Program-made: the position numbers and the translations under genes
DNA from: Candidatus Anaerostipes avistercoris
Lineage (GTDB): Bacteria; Bacillota; Clostridia; Lachnospirales; Lachnospiraceae
Length of the DNA stretch: 64,000 nt
Direction: 5' to 3'
NCBI GenBank assembly: GCA_019119895.1
Contig: DWWD01000030.1
Coordinates: 39,569-103,568 of the forward strand
The notes under the pieces: generated by a model
Seen by the model: the letters and a program-made list of their open reading frames with translations, nothing else
What the model was told of the DNA's origin: nothing
Databases searched by the model: none
Shown here: positions 16,996-26,259 of the stretch, one piece after another
How the letters are laid out: each line of letters starts with the position of its first letter
How positions within the stretch are numbered: the stretch's first letter is position 1

Positions 16996-19554
16996 TTGCA
17001 TCAGATTGATGATTTATATTTATGTGAGAATTGCTTTTCGATGATGGAGCCAGGAGAGAAGAGATGTTCTGTCTGCGGATTTGAGAAAGAGAACTATCAG
17101 CCGGAAACAGAAGAACTTGCTGTGGGAGAAATACTGGCAGGAAAATATCTGATCGGAAAGATGCTGGGACGGGGAGGTTTCGGAATTACATATCTTGGCT
17201 ATGATATTCAGGGAAAGAAAAAGGTTGCTATTAAGGAGTATATGCCTTCGGGTCTTGCTTCCCGGCAGCCTGGCCAGACAGGACTTTCGATTTATTCCGG
17301 GGAGCGGATGGAATTATTTGAAAAAGGGGCGCACCGGTTTTATGATGAAGCAAAAATGGTGTCTCGTTTTAATGGAAATCCCAATATTGTTTCCGTTTAC
17401 GAATTTTTCTATGAAAACCAGACTGCCTATTTTGTCATGGAATATCTGGATGGAATGGACCTGAAACATTATACTGTGGAACGGGGAGGAAGAATTCCGG
17501 TAAAAGAAGCCCTGGAGATGATGATGCCGGTTTTGGATGCACTGGCCATCGTGCACAGTGCCGGAGTGCTTCACAGAGATATTTCACCGGACAATATTTT
17601 CCTGACAAAAGATCATCAGGTAAAATTGATTGATTTTGGAGCAGCAAGGCAGGTCATCGGAGAGGGGAGCAAGAGTATTTCAGTTGTTGTGAAACAGGGA
17701 TTTGCGCCGATTGAACAGTATCAGAGTCATGGCAGATTTGGACCATGGTCCGATGTTTATTCTTTTTGCGCTACTTTTTATTTTATGATAACCGGCGAAG
17801 TGCCGGAAGCAGCTATGGACCGAATGGATCTGGATCAGCTGATGGCGCCTTCTGATATGGGAGTGGATATTCCCAAACCTTTGGAAGCTGTACTCATGCA
17901 TGGCATGGCATACCGGCCGGCGGACAGAATCCAGAATGTCATAGAATTGAAAGCTGCTTTTCAGCAGGCAGCATCCGGAGAAATACCTCAGGAATTTAAA
18001 ACGGAAACGGTTTATGTAAATCCATATTCCAATAGTGAAGGATATGGGAACAGCAGGAGCCAGAATGGATATTATGGGAATTCAGGGGGACAAAACAGCG
18101 ATGTCCGGTCTGATATGGAACCAAGTACAGAATATGGCATCTTTCAATTTGAGAAGAATGAGGCATATTATCGCAGTGAATTTGCAAAACTGGAGGAAGG
18201 AAAACGGGGGAAATTTCATATTCCGGCATGTTTTCTCTCATTTTACTGGATGTTTTACCGGAAAATGTTTGCAGAAGGCGGAATTCTGATGGCGGTATTT
18301 CTGATATTGTCAATTCTGAGCTCCGTGATTGGAAGAACTACAGGAAATGCAGCTGCCGCAGGCGTGATTTATACGGTAATCGGAATTGGAATTGCGGCTG
18401 CATGCGGATTTCTTGGGAATAAAATTTACTACAGATATTATCAGAAAATAAACAAAGAAGCACAGGAAAAAGGAAACTGGGTTTATAAAAAGCGAAGCGG
18501 GATTCTGAAGGGCGGACCTCTTGCAGGGACGGTGGCAGGAGCTGCCGTCGTGTGTATTCTGATTTCCGGAGGAACTGCTTTTCTCATGGGAACCGGAGAA
18601 GGAGTCCGGCAGGGTACCGGGGATGCTGCATCCGTGGGAGCTCCTGCTCTGACTGGAGACGAGGAGGATCAAAGACTAATCAAGATAGTAAAAGACCAGA
18701 CATATCTGGAAGAAGAAAGTAATAAAACGAATGATGAAGTCATGGGGCTGTATTTTGATAATCCTGCATGGAGTGTAGAGGAAGATGAGGATACCGGGAA
18801 AAAACAGGTCATTTTTGAAGGTGAAGGATTCTATGCGCATCAATGGAAAAAATATCAGTTTGTTTATGAATTGGATGGAGATGAAGCCGAAATGGTAAAA
18901 TTCAGTGTAGATGGGGATGAGTTGAGGGAAAGCAGCTGGGGAACATTTTTGCGCAGTATTTATTCTCAGTATGAACATATGGATTCCAGATCGCTGAAAG
19001 AGGTAAAATATAGATTCTTTGTCAATACAGTGTCTCACACAACCCTTGATGAAGCTGAATTTTATCTCCGCAAAGCAAAGATTAATTATAAAACTTCAAC
19101 GAACAAAAGTGGAGAGAAGAAAACAATTTCTACAGATGAGAGCGATGAAACGTATGTATTTTATAAAATGAAAAAGGACATAGATCGGTTTATAACGCAG
19201 GGAAATTATATTTTGATCGTCAAAGGAGATGAAGCGGATGCAGGCGCGTTTCTGGAATATTGTATGGGATGGAGCCAGTCTGCGAAAACGAATTTTTATG
19301 GAGGAACCAGTGAGAAACGAATTCAGGAATCTTCTCTGAAAGAAAGAACGGAGACGGAGATGGATATCATAAAAAATGAAATCTATGCAAGACATGGAAT
19401 GCAGTTTGACGATCCGCTTATGAACGCATTGTTTTCTACTAAGGATTGGTACAATGGAAGATATGATGAGGACAGCTTCAGGGGAAATTGGAATTCTGCA
19501 GAACAGTATAATTTAAATCTGATTGAAAAAGTAGAAAAAGAGTTAGGGTATTAA
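16996..19554 (+). CDS. membrane serine/threonine protein kinase with zinc ribbon and YARHG domain (TTG start)
   Basis: 852 residues. N-terminal zinc ribbon (C10, C13, C24, C27). The Hanks-type kinase domain (about 50-325) has G-loop LGRGGFG, K80 in VAIKEY, catalytic HRDISPDN (D195) and DFGAAR. After a Gly/Asn/Tyr-rich linker come about four hydrophobic segments (roughly 410-545), the first part resembling DUF2628 membrane proteins. An extracytoplasmic region ends in a YARHG domain (NEIYARHGMQF onwards, about 790-852). No PASTA repeats, so it is not a PrkC/StkP type. The TTG start follows GGGAGG by eight bases, just after the phosphatase stop. Confidence 0.9.
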   Translation: MHQIDDLYLCENCFSMMEPGEKRCSVCGFEKENYQPETEELAVGEILAGKYLIGKMLGRGGFGITYLGYDIQGKKKVAIKEYMPSGLASRQPGQTGLSIYSGERMELFEKGAHRFYDEAKMVSRFNGNPNIVSVYEFFYENQTAYFVMEYLDGMDLKHYTVERGGRIPVKEALEMMMPVLDALAIVHSAGVLHRDISPDNIFLTKDHQVKLIDFGAARQVIGEGSKSISVVVKQGFAPIEQYQSHGRFGPWSDVYSFCATFYFMITGEVPEAAMDRMDLDQLMAPSDMGVDIPKPLEAVLMHGMAYRPADRIQNVIELKAAFQQAASGEIPQEFKTETVYVNPYSNSEGYGNSRSQNGYYGNSGGQNSDVRSDMEPSTEYGIFQFEKNEAYYRSEFAKLEEGKRGKFHIPACFLSFYWMFYRKMFAEGGILMAVFLILSILSSVIGRTTGNAAAAGVIYTVIGIGIAAACGFLGNKIYYRYYQKINKEAQEKGNWVYKKRSGILKGGPLAGTVAGAAVVCILISGGTAFLMGTGEGVRQGTGDAASVGAPALTGDEEDQRLIKIVKDQTYLEEESNKTNDEVMGLYFDNPAWSVEEDEDTGKKQVIFEGEGFYAHQWKKYQFVYELDGDEAEMVKFSVDGDELRESSWGTFLRSIYSQYEHMDSRSLKEVKYRFFVNTVSHTTLDEAEFYLRKAKINYKTSTNKSGEKKTISTDESDETYVFYKMKKDIDRFITQGNYILIVKGDEADAGAFLEYCMGWSQSAKTNFYGGTSEKRIQESSLKERTETEMDIIKNEIYARHGMQFDDPLMNALFSTKDWYNGRYDEDSFRGNWNSAEQYNLNLIEKVEKELGY

Positions 19555-19565
19555 TGGAATAAGAA

Positions 19566-19595
19566 ATGAGCGGGCGATGTCCCGCTCATTCTTTT
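19566..19595. terminator. bidirectional terminator
   Basis: ATGAGCGGG pairs with CCCGCTCAT, followed by TTCTTTTT. It closes the signalling operon and overlaps the last codons of the convergent response regulator gene. Confidence 0.85.
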
Positions 19596-20167
19596 TCCGA
19601 GAAAATATGGATCAGGTCTTTATATTTTTTCAATCCCAGTTTTTTAAGAATTGCCGTCTTTTGATTGGCAATGGTTTTTGAAGAAGAATGCAGTGTCACA
19701 GACTTTCCGGTCAGCATATCAAACACAGACCGCTCCGCAGGAGACAGAGGAGCAAGGACAGCGGAACGGATCAGATGCTGCTGCGGCGTGCTGCCATGGG
19801 CAGTATTTCGGATAATCTCCTCAAGACCCTTAAACTGGCTTTTGAAAACATAGGCGGAGGCAAAGCATCCGGTACAGGCTTCCAGAATGATATCAGAATC
19901 CTCAAATGCAGTCAGAATCACGATTTTTGCGTCTGTCTGCAGCCGGATTTCTTTTCCGATTCTGATACCGTCCAGACCGCCGGATGAAAGATTCAGATCC
20001 AGAAGGACAATATCCGGCTGATATTTTTTGGCAAGGGACAGAGCCTGGAACCCATCGGAACACTGCCCTACCACCTGAAAGTCTTTTTGCTTTTCCAGAG
20101 TTTTTCGAATCAGATAACAAAAATCTGCATCATCTTCTATCATAAGTATTTTAATCATCTTTTTCAT
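19586..20167 (-). CDS. response regulator with LuxR-like output domain
   Basis: 193 residues. Receiver domain (1-120) with acidic pocket IEDDAD, phosphoacceptor Asp in VLLDLNLS (near residue 56) and the Lys of VFKSQ. The C-terminal segment SPAERSVFDMLTGKS...TIANQKTAILKKLGL resembles a LuxR/NarL helix-turn-helix but is divergent. It sits 19 bp after the histidine kinase gene, with which it forms a pair. Start preceded by GAGGA. Targets unknown; the divergent solute-binding/PTS operon on the other side of the kinase gene is a candidate. Confidence 0.87.
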   Translation of the reverse strand: MKKMIKILMIEDDADFCYLIRKTLEKQKDFQVVGQCSDGFQALSLAKKYQPDIVLLDLNLSSGGLDGIRIGKEIRLQTDAKIVILTAFEDSDIILEACTGCFASAYVFKSQFKGLEEIIRNTAHGSTPQQHLIRSAVLAPLSPAERSVFDMLTGKSVTLHSSSKTIANQKTAILKKLGLKKYKDLIHIFSEKE

Positions 20168-20186
20168 TGTAGAATCCTCACTTCTG

Positions 20187-21608
20187 CTATTTTTTTAATT
20201 TACGCGGCCTGACAGGGAAGTAAAGAGAAAAAACAGACCCTTTGCCCGGCGTGCTGTTTACCTTAATCATTCCCCGATGTTCCTTCATAACTTTGTTACA
20301 GTAATAGAGGCCAAGACCGAGATGGTGATTGGAAATTTTTGTCGTATGGTATGGCTCGAACAAATACGGAAGCTCTTCTTTGGTAATGCCGCAGCCGTTA
20401 TCCTGTAAATGGATGACGATAAATCGATATTTCCGCCGGCAGGTAATCTTAAGAATGCCATTGGACGAAAATGATTCAAAAGCATTTCCGATCAGATTAT
20501 TAAAGACTTCCAGGACATGAGTTTTGTCGCAAAAAAGAATTATATCATCCGGGCATTCAAGGATGATCTCTGCTTTTCCCTTCATATCATCCGGTATTCC
20601 GGCCGCCGCTTCACTGAGCAGATCAAGGAGGCAGACAGCCTGGATATCCAGAGAAATCTGATTGGAATAAAACTTTGTTTTCTGTACAAAATGTGTAAGA
20701 TGAGAGGCAGAGCGGTCCAGGATTTCCAGCTCTTCCGGTGATTCCGACGGAAATTTCTCCCTGAGCATAGAAGTACACCACTGAATCTTCAAAAGCTCAT
20801 TCTTCAGGGCATGACTGATATACTGTGCATTCTTCTGGACGATACTATCGTCGATCGTCCAGTCATAAGTTTCTCTTCTGAGCCTTGTGCCGAGAATCCC
20901 GTCCCGGAACAGATTGATGATACAGAAAATCAGCAGGAGAAAAACAATAAAAATATTGCCCTGCCATATTTTGAAAAAAGGACGCAGATTCAGAAGATGT
21001 ACTACAAAAGCGCTGAACAGCCAGTACCAGAGCGGCGGCAGAGTAACAATACAGACCAGTTTTTTCTGTTTGCGGCTTCTCTGATTTTGTTCATGAGTCA
21101 GACTGCTCAGAAGAAAAAAAGTAACGATAATTCCATAAATCCAGTTATAGCAGGCTGCGATGGAATAATAGGCAGGATCTTCCAGCTGAAAAAATCTTGT
21201 ATTCGTAATCGGATAGATGACCGACAAAAGTACACCCGGGACAAAAATAAGATAACGCAGCCAGGAAAATATGTTCGGATGTCTTAAATGAAAACCGTTG
21301 AAATAGAAACTGAACATAATAGAACAAGGCAGCGCAAAATAATATAAAACTCCCGTCAGTACGGAATACAGCATATAAGAAAGGTCCGCATTGTAAAAAG
21401 AAAATCTGGAAATTAAAACAGGATCCAGCGTGAAGTAAATATATTCTTTTAATACGCCCATGCTGAAGCAGAGTCCTGCGATCGCGCACCATTGATTGGA
21501 GCGGTTCTGGCGGTTGGAAAAATAAACCAGAAGAAACAGGGACCATATGAGCATGGTAAATAACAGCAGTATATTTCCAGGAAATCCCTCCGACACATTT
21601 CCATTCAT
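20187..21608 (-). CDS. multi-pass sensor histidine kinase
   Basis: 473 residues with about seven N-terminal membrane helices (residues ~10-245), similar in layout to 7TM-type sensors. A dimerisation region with probable phospho-His in YISHALKNELL follows, then a HATPase domain with N-box NNLIGNAFESF, G1 DNGCGI and G2 GLGLYYCNK. Start at 21608 follows GGAGG by nine bases; the longer frame (to 21722) would run into the opposite promoter. No extracytoplasmic ligand domain of size, so it probably senses within the membrane. Confidence 0.87.
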   Translation of the reverse strand: MNGNVSEGFPGNILLLFTMLIWSLFLLVYFSNRQNRSNQWCAIAGLCFSMGVLKEYIYFTLDPVLISRFSFYNADLSYMLYSVLTGVLYYFALPCSIMFSFYFNGFHLRHPNIFSWLRYLIFVPGVLLSVIYPITNTRFFQLEDPAYYSIAACYNWIYGIIVTFFLLSSLTHEQNQRSRKQKKLVCIVTLPPLWYWLFSAFVVHLLNLRPFFKIWQGNIFIVFLLLIFCIINLFRDGILGTRLRRETYDWTIDDSIVQKNAQYISHALKNELLKIQWCTSMLREKFPSESPEELEILDRSASHLTHFVQKTKFYSNQISLDIQAVCLLDLLSEAAAGIPDDMKGKAEIILECPDDIILFCDKTHVLEVFNNLIGNAFESFSSNGILKITCRRKYRFIVIHLQDNGCGITKEELPYLFEPYHTTKISNHHLGLGLYYCNKVMKEHRGMIKVNSTPGKGSVFSLYFPVRPRKLKK

Positions 21609-21748
21609 TTCATATAACCTCCGGGATAAAAATAACCATAGCTGATTTAATCTTAAAATATTTTCAGCGGATTGTCTATTTGAAACAGAGCAGGAATTCC
21701 CAAAAAACATAGGAGCCCTCAAAGATCAAAACCGTGAGTCTTTTTTGC

Positions 21749-21777
21749 TTTACTTGAAGAAAAACAAATCTTATAAT
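21749..21777 (+). promoter_or_regulatory. sigma-A promoter of the binding-protein/two-component operon
   Basis: TTTACT-N17-TATAAT, 56 bases ahead of the chosen start of the first gene. Confidence 0.6.
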
Positions 21778-21832
21778 GAAAGAAAGAGAACGGAAGCTGA
21801 CGGAGAAAAGTACCTGGAGAGGGCAGAAATAT

Positions 21833-22810
21833 ATGAATACAAGCAAGATGAGAAAGTGGAAGAAAAGAGCGGGAATTGTTATTGTTGTCATAGTTTTTGG
21901 GATGGTCATTGCGGCTTATGCAAGGACATATTTTTGTTATGCGCAAAAGTATCAGAAGCATAAAAGAGTGTTCGGAGCAACGTATATGACCATGAATAAC
22001 CAGTTCTACAAGGTCATCAATAATGAGATCAAGCTGCAGGTAGAAGAAAACGGAGATCATTTGATCGCCCTGGATCCGGCGCTGGATTCAGAAAAGCAGA
22101 ATGAGCAGATCAAGTATCTGGTAAAAAAGGAAGTCGATGTGATCTTCCTGAATCCTGTAGACTGGAAAAAGGTAAAGCCAGGTCTTGAGGCAGCGAAAAA
22201 AGCCGGAATTCCGGTGATTGTCATTGATACTCCGGTATATGATGAAGATTTGGTTGATATGACCATTGTGTCAGATAATTATCAGGCTGGTGTACAATGC
22301 GCGCAGGATATGATGAAAAAGAGAAAGGGAGCCAATATTGTTCTGCTGACCCATAAAACTACGAAGTCAGGAGAGGATCGCATTCAGGGATTTTTGGATA
22401 CGATCGAAGGTTATGACGGATATCGGATCATTGATTCTGCGGACACCGAGGGGCAGATTGAGCGTTCCCTTCCAAAAGTAGAAGATATTGTAGAAAAACA
22501 TGATGATATCAATGTCATTATGGCGCTGAATGATCCGGCGGCCATGGGGGCTCTTGCGGCGCTGGACAGCAAGAATTATAACAGAGATGTTCTTGTATAC
22601 GGAGTAGACGGGTCACCGGAAGCAAAAAAATTAATTGAAGAAGGCCTGATGACAGGAACATCGGCGCAGTTTCCGAAGCAGATGGCGGATACGGCTATTG
22701 AGGCAGCATATCAGCTGATGGAAGGAAAGACGATTCCAAAAACAAAAGAAATATCAGTAGAGATGATCACAAAGACTAACATTAGTCAGTTTGACATTAA
22801 CCGCTGGTAG
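21833..22810 (+). CDS. membrane-anchored sugar-binding protein (LacI/RbsB-type periplasmic binding protein)
   Basis: 325 residues. A Lys/Arg-rich N-terminus and one hydrophobic segment (about 14-32) act as a signal anchor; there is no lipobox Cys. The rest is the type I periplasmic-binding fold: FGATYMTMNNQFYKVI, DVIFLNPVDW, IPVIVIDTPV, NVIMALNDPAAMGAL and VYGVDGSPEAK. No ABC transporter genes accompany it; a histidine kinase and response regulator follow. It is therefore likely a sensory ligand-binding protein, as in ChvE/XylFII-type systems. Start at 21833 follows GGAGAGGG; an earlier ATG at 21776 overlaps the -10. Confidence 0.83.
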   Translation: MNTSKMRKWKKRAGIVIVVIVFGMVIAAYARTYFCYAQKYQKHKRVFGATYMTMNNQFYKVINNEIKLQVEENGDHLIALDPALDSEKQNEQIKYLVKKEVDVIFLNPVDWKKVKPGLEAAKKAGIPVIVIDTPVYDEDLVDMTIVSDNYQAGVQCAQDMMKKRKGANIVLLTHKTTKSGEDRIQGFLDTIEGYDGYRIIDSADTEGQIERSLPKVEDIVEKHDDINVIMALNDPAAMGALAALDSKNYNRDVLVYGVDGSPEAKKLIEEGLMTGTSAQFPKQMADTAIEAAYQLMEGKTIPKTKEISVEMITKTNISQFDINRW

Positions 22811-22823
22811 AGGGGAGGGAAAG

Positions 22824-24149
22824 ATGGATTTTAAAAACAAGAATTTATATTATCTGAAAATTGGCATGAGCGTGATCAATTTCCTGATTCTGGCGTTCTT
22901 TTCCATTGTCACAGGATTTACGATCCATTATGTCAATCAGAATTTCTCTGCCAGGAATTTTCTGGAGAATGTAACTTATCTGCCCATGGAATCGGTCCGG
23001 ATGACGGTTGTCACATTTGTAGCGTTTTTTCTTCTGCTCCTGATCATAGAGATGCGCAGCAGGAAAAAAAAGGACGCAATCTTTACTTTTGTAATTTACG
23101 GAATGGAACTGCTGCTCTGCCTGATCATTATCCGATGCCTTTATATCGGGTACAACGGCATTATTCTGCTTGTGGTGGCAGATATTGTGACGTCAATCCG
23201 TGACAAGCATAATCGTGCTCTGTTTCTTGTGATCATGGGACTGCTTTATATATTTTCGGATTATAATATCATATCGGTCTTTTTTAAGATGATTTCGTTT
23301 CAGGAATTTTTAAATGTTTATAATTCGAATATCAGCATGATCCTGATGGGAGTCCGGAATATGCTGGTGTCTCTTAATATACTGGTATTCATTGTATACA
23401 TGATCATTCTGATGAGAAATCAGATGAAAGAAAATGCAAGAATAGCTCTTTTAAATATTCAGCTGGAGACGGCCAATGCAAAACTGAAAGAAATGAATGC
23501 CCAGCTTCAGGACTATGCCCAGATGCAGGAAAAAATGGGAGAGACCAAGGAACGCAACCGGATTGCCAGGGAAATTCACGATACCCTGGGACATACCATG
23601 ACAGGATTGTCTGCGGGAATTGACGCCTGTATTGCCATGATTGATTTTTCAGTGGATGAGACGAAAAAGCAGCTCAATAAAATTTCCAAAGTGGCAAGGC
23701 AGGGAATTCAGGATATCCGCCGTTCAGTAAATAAACTGCGCCCGGATGCTCTGGAGCATTTGAATTTGGAGGCGGCGATGGAAAAAATGATGGAAGAAAT
23801 GATGGAAGTATCGGATGTTGCAATTCGGTATCAGTGCGAAGTGCCGGTTCTGAAATTTAATCCGGATGAAGAAGATGCCATCTACCGGGTAGTGCAGGAG
23901 GGGATTACCAATGCGATTCGACACGGCAAGGCATCGAACATTGAGATAAATATAAAAAAGGAAAATAAATGGCTGATTTTATCAATCCAGGACGATGGCG
24001 TGGGATGTGACGAAATCAAAAGCGGTTTCGGGCTGATTCATATCAGGGAGCGTATCCAGATGCTGAATGGAGAGGTAACCTATGATGGCAGCCATGGATT
24101 TCATATAGTTGCAAAAATACCAATACGATGGGGTGAAAATTATGATTAA
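22824..24149 (+). CDS. sensor histidine kinase, NarX/DesK (HisKA_3) type
   Basis: 441 residues. About six N-terminal membrane helices (~15-195), a coiled-coil linker (MKENARIALLNIQLETANAKL region), then HisKA_3 with phospho-His H252 in AREIHDTLGH. HATPase with GFGLIHIRERI at the C-terminus. Start preceded by GGGGAGGG, 13 bp after the binding-protein gene. Overlaps the regulator start by 8 bp. Likely hears ligand occupancy from one or both flanking binding proteins. Confidence 0.92.
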   Translation: MDFKNKNLYYLKIGMSVINFLILAFFSIVTGFTIHYVNQNFSARNFLENVTYLPMESVRMTVVTFVAFFLLLLIIEMRSRKKKDAIFTFVIYGMELLLCLIIIRCLYIGYNGIILLVVADIVTSIRDKHNRALFLVIMGLLYIFSDYNIISVFFKMISFQEFLNVYNSNISMILMGVRNMLVSLNILVFIVYMIILMRNQMKENARIALLNIQLETANAKLKEMNAQLQDYAQMQEKMGETKERNRIAREIHDTLGHTMTGLSAGIDACIAMIDFSVDETKKQLNKISKVARQGIQDIRRSVNKLRPDALEHLNLEAAMEKMMEEMMEVSDVAIRYQCEVPVLKFNPDEEDAIYRVVQEGITNAIRHGKASNIEINIKKENKWLILSIQDDGVGCDEIKSGFGLIHIRERIQMLNGEVTYDGSHGFHIVAKIPIRWGENYD

Positions 24150-24810
24150 AGTATTGATCGCGGACGATCAGGAACTGATTCGTCAGAGTCTTCAGATTGT
24201 TCTGGAAACAAAAGAAGGAATTGAAGTTGTAGGAACCGCTAAGGATGGACGGGAAGTTATCCAGATGGTGCGCAAAGAAAAACCGGATGTTATCCTGATG
24301 GATATCCGTATGCCGGAGATGGATGGTGTTCAGTGTACTAAGATTATCAAAGATGTGTATCCGCAGATGAAGATCATTATTCTGACAACGTTTGATGACG
24401 ATGAGTTTGTGTTCAGTGCCTTGAAGCATGGAGCCAGCGGTTATCTGCTGAAAGGAATTTCCATGGATGAACTGGAGAAGGCCATACATACAGTATACAA
24501 AGGCGGAGCCATGATCAATCCGGAAATTGCGACCAAAGTAGTAGAATTGTTTTCTGAGATGGCACAGAGCAATTATGATATTACCATTGAAGCTCAGAAT
24601 GTGGAGGAACTGACGGATACAGAATGGGAAATCATTAAATATGTCGGACGGGGAATGTCCAACAAAGAAATTTCCGGAGCTATGAGTCTGTCAGAAGGAA
24701 CCGTTCGAAATTATCTGAGCACGATCTTAAATAAGCTGGATCTGAGAGACCGGACACAGCTGGCAATCTGGGAAGTACAGTCTGGATCAGGGAAATACAG
24801 GAGAAAATAA
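24142..24810 (+). CDS. NarL/FixJ-family response regulator
   Basis: 222 residues. Receiver (1-120) with DDQE acidic pair and phosphoacceptor D54 (ILMDIRMPEMDG). The LuxR HTH at the C-terminus is LTDTEWEIIKYVGRGMSNKEI onward to SEGTVRNYLSTILNKL. Translationally coupled to the kinase (overlapping start). Probable activator of the PTS operon, whose upstream region carries repeated TGACA/TGTCA dyads; that target is inference. Confidence 0.93.
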   Translation: MIKVLIADDQELIRQSLQIVLETKEGIEVVGTAKDGREVIQMVRKEKPDVILMDIRMPEMDGVQCTKIIKDVYPQMKIIILTTFDDDEFVFSALKHGASGYLLKGISMDELEKAIHTVYKGGAMINPEIATKVVELFSEMAQSNYDITIEAQNVEELTDTEWEIIKYVGRGMSNKEISGAMSLSEGTVRNYLSTILNKLDLRDRTQLAIWEVQSGSGKYRRK

Positions 24811-24813
24811 AGT

Positions 24814-26130
24814 ATGAGCAAAATGGCGGTTTGGTGGAAACGTCTGATTATAGCAGGACTGCTTCTGAGCATAGCAGGGATTTTTTTAATTGTTGCGCCA
24901 AAGGAGGAAAAAGTTACGCTGACCTTTGGAATGTTTGCAGGAAATCAGTGGGATGTGCCGGATGATGACTGTTATAAGATCATTGATGAGACCATCGAGG
25001 AGTTTGAAAAGAAATATCCAAATATCGAAATTAAGTATGACAGCGGGATTCTGAAAGAAGATTATTCAGAAGATCTTTCACAGAAAGCATTAAAAGGAGA
25101 ACTGCCGGATGTGTTTATGGTGCTTCCGGAAGATTTTAATACGTTTGCTTCCGTAGGGATTTTAAAGAATCTGGATTCCTTCATAAAAAGCGATGCCGGA
25201 TTTAATCCGGATGATTACTACGAAGGAAGTTATGACGCCGGAGAATTTAACGGAAGTCAGTATGCTCTTCCATATGAGAGTGTCCCGACCCTTATGTTTG
25301 TCAATAAGACGCTGCTGCAGGAGGAAGGGATCAAGATGCCCGGAAATCAGTGGACCTGGGACGATTTTTATGAGATTTGCCAGAAGGTAACGAAAGATAC
25401 GGATGGAGATGGAAGGATCGATCAGTTCGGAGTCTATGATTATGACTGGAAAGACGCGGTATTCAGCAATGGGGGCAGACTGTTTAATCAAGATGGGACA
25501 GAGTGCAATATAACGACGGACAAAGTGGAGGATGCGATTTTGTTTACCAGGAAGATTAAAGAGCTGTCCGGTTATCAAAGTGCTACATCCAATGATTTTG
25601 ACATGGGAAAGATTGCATTTCGGCCGATGAAATTTTCAGAATTTCGTACTTATAAGCCGTATCCATGGAAGATCAATAAATATTTTGAGTTTCAATGGGA
25701 CTGTATCCGCCTGCCGTCAGGACCGGATGGAAAAAATGAGACCAGCATGGATCATCTTCTGATGGGAATCAGCAGTGAGACAAAGAACGGGCAGATGGCA
25801 TGGGAATTTCTGAAAATGCTGACATACAATCAAAAAACACAGCAGAAGCTGTTCCAGTATTCCCAGGGAATTTCTCCATTGAAGGCGGTTACCGATTCAG
25901 AAGAGACGGAAAAGATTCTGCAGGAAGATATGGGGGAAGATACGGTAGTCAAAGTAGAACTGTTAAATGAGGTTATGGAACAGGCAGTGGAAACTCAGAA
26001 GTTCCGGAAATATGATACAGTGCTCCAGTTTCTGGACAATGAAATAGGCTCTCTCATGGAGAATGATGACAATTTTGATGAGAATATTTTAAATATAAAG
26101 GGACAGGCTGATGAGATGCTGAATGAGTAA
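24814..26130 (+). CDS. extracellular solute-binding protein family 1
   Basis: 438 residues. An N-terminal hydrophobic segment (about 10-28) lacks a lipobox, so the protein is probably membrane-anchored by it. The family-1 sugar-binding fold shows YKIIDETIEEFEKKYPNI, LPDVFMV, and the NKTLLQEEGI/TWDDFYEICQKV segment. An EF-hand-like calcium loop DTDGDGRIDQFG (about 190-201) is also present. No ABC permeases follow; instead the PTS genes do, so it may be a second sensor component rather than a transporter part. It begins three bases after the regulator gene. Confidence 0.85.
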   Translation: MSKMAVWWKRLIIAGLLLSIAGIFLIVAPKEEKVTLTFGMFAGNQWDVPDDDCYKIIDETIEEFEKKYPNIEIKYDSGILKEDYSEDLSQKALKGELPDVFMVLPEDFNTFASVGILKNLDSFIKSDAGFNPDDYYEGSYDAGEFNGSQYALPYESVPTLMFVNKTLLQEEGIKMPGNQWTWDDFYEICQKVTKDTDGDGRIDQFGVYDYDWKDAVFSNGGRLFNQDGTECNITTDKVEDAILFTRKIKELSGYQSATSNDFDMGKIAFRPMKFSEFRTYKPYPWKINKYFEFQWDCIRLPSGPDGKNETSMDHLLMGISSETKNGQMAWEFLKMLTYNQKTQQKLFQYSQGISPLKAVTDSEETEKILQEDMGEDTVVKVELLNEVMEQAVETQKFRKYDTVLQFLDNEIGSLMENDDNFDENILNIKGQADEMLNE

Positions 26131-26132
26131 AA

Positions 26133-26228
26133 TGACATTTGTCATATAAAAAGTGGCATTTGTAAATTGTAATTGATGACAATTTGCAGATGTCCTTTTT
26201 TTATGGAATTGGTAAGATGACATTGTCA
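26133..26228 (+). promoter_or_regulatory. repeated TGACA/TGTCA elements upstream of the PTS operon
   Basis: Perfect dyads TGACATTTGTCA (26133-26144, two-base centre) and TGACATTGTCA (26218-26228). Two variants lie between them: TGGCATTTGTAA (26154-26165) and TGACAATTTGCA (26177-26188). Candidate binding sites for the adjacent NarL-type regulator. No clear -35/-10 pair is visible before the PTS IIA gene. Confidence 0.5.
26154..26202 (+). terminator. terminator or attenuator ahead of the PTS operon
   Basis: GGCATTTGTAAATTGT pairs (with wobble and one bulge) with ACAATTTGCAGATGTCC, followed by seven T. It ends the sensory operon and overlaps two of the repeated elements. Confidence 0.75.
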
Positions 26229-26259
26229 ATAAGAAATACGAAGAAGAAAGGAGAAGAGG

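Noticed and set aside
21833..26130. ABC sugar importer operon
   Set aside because: Two binding proteins are present but no permease or ATPase genes; the two-component genes point to sensing.
26133..26228. Sigma-54 promoter for the mannose-family PTS
   Set aside because: TGGCATTTGTAAATTG has GG and G elements but the spacing does not fit -24/-12, and no LevR-type activator gene is in the window.
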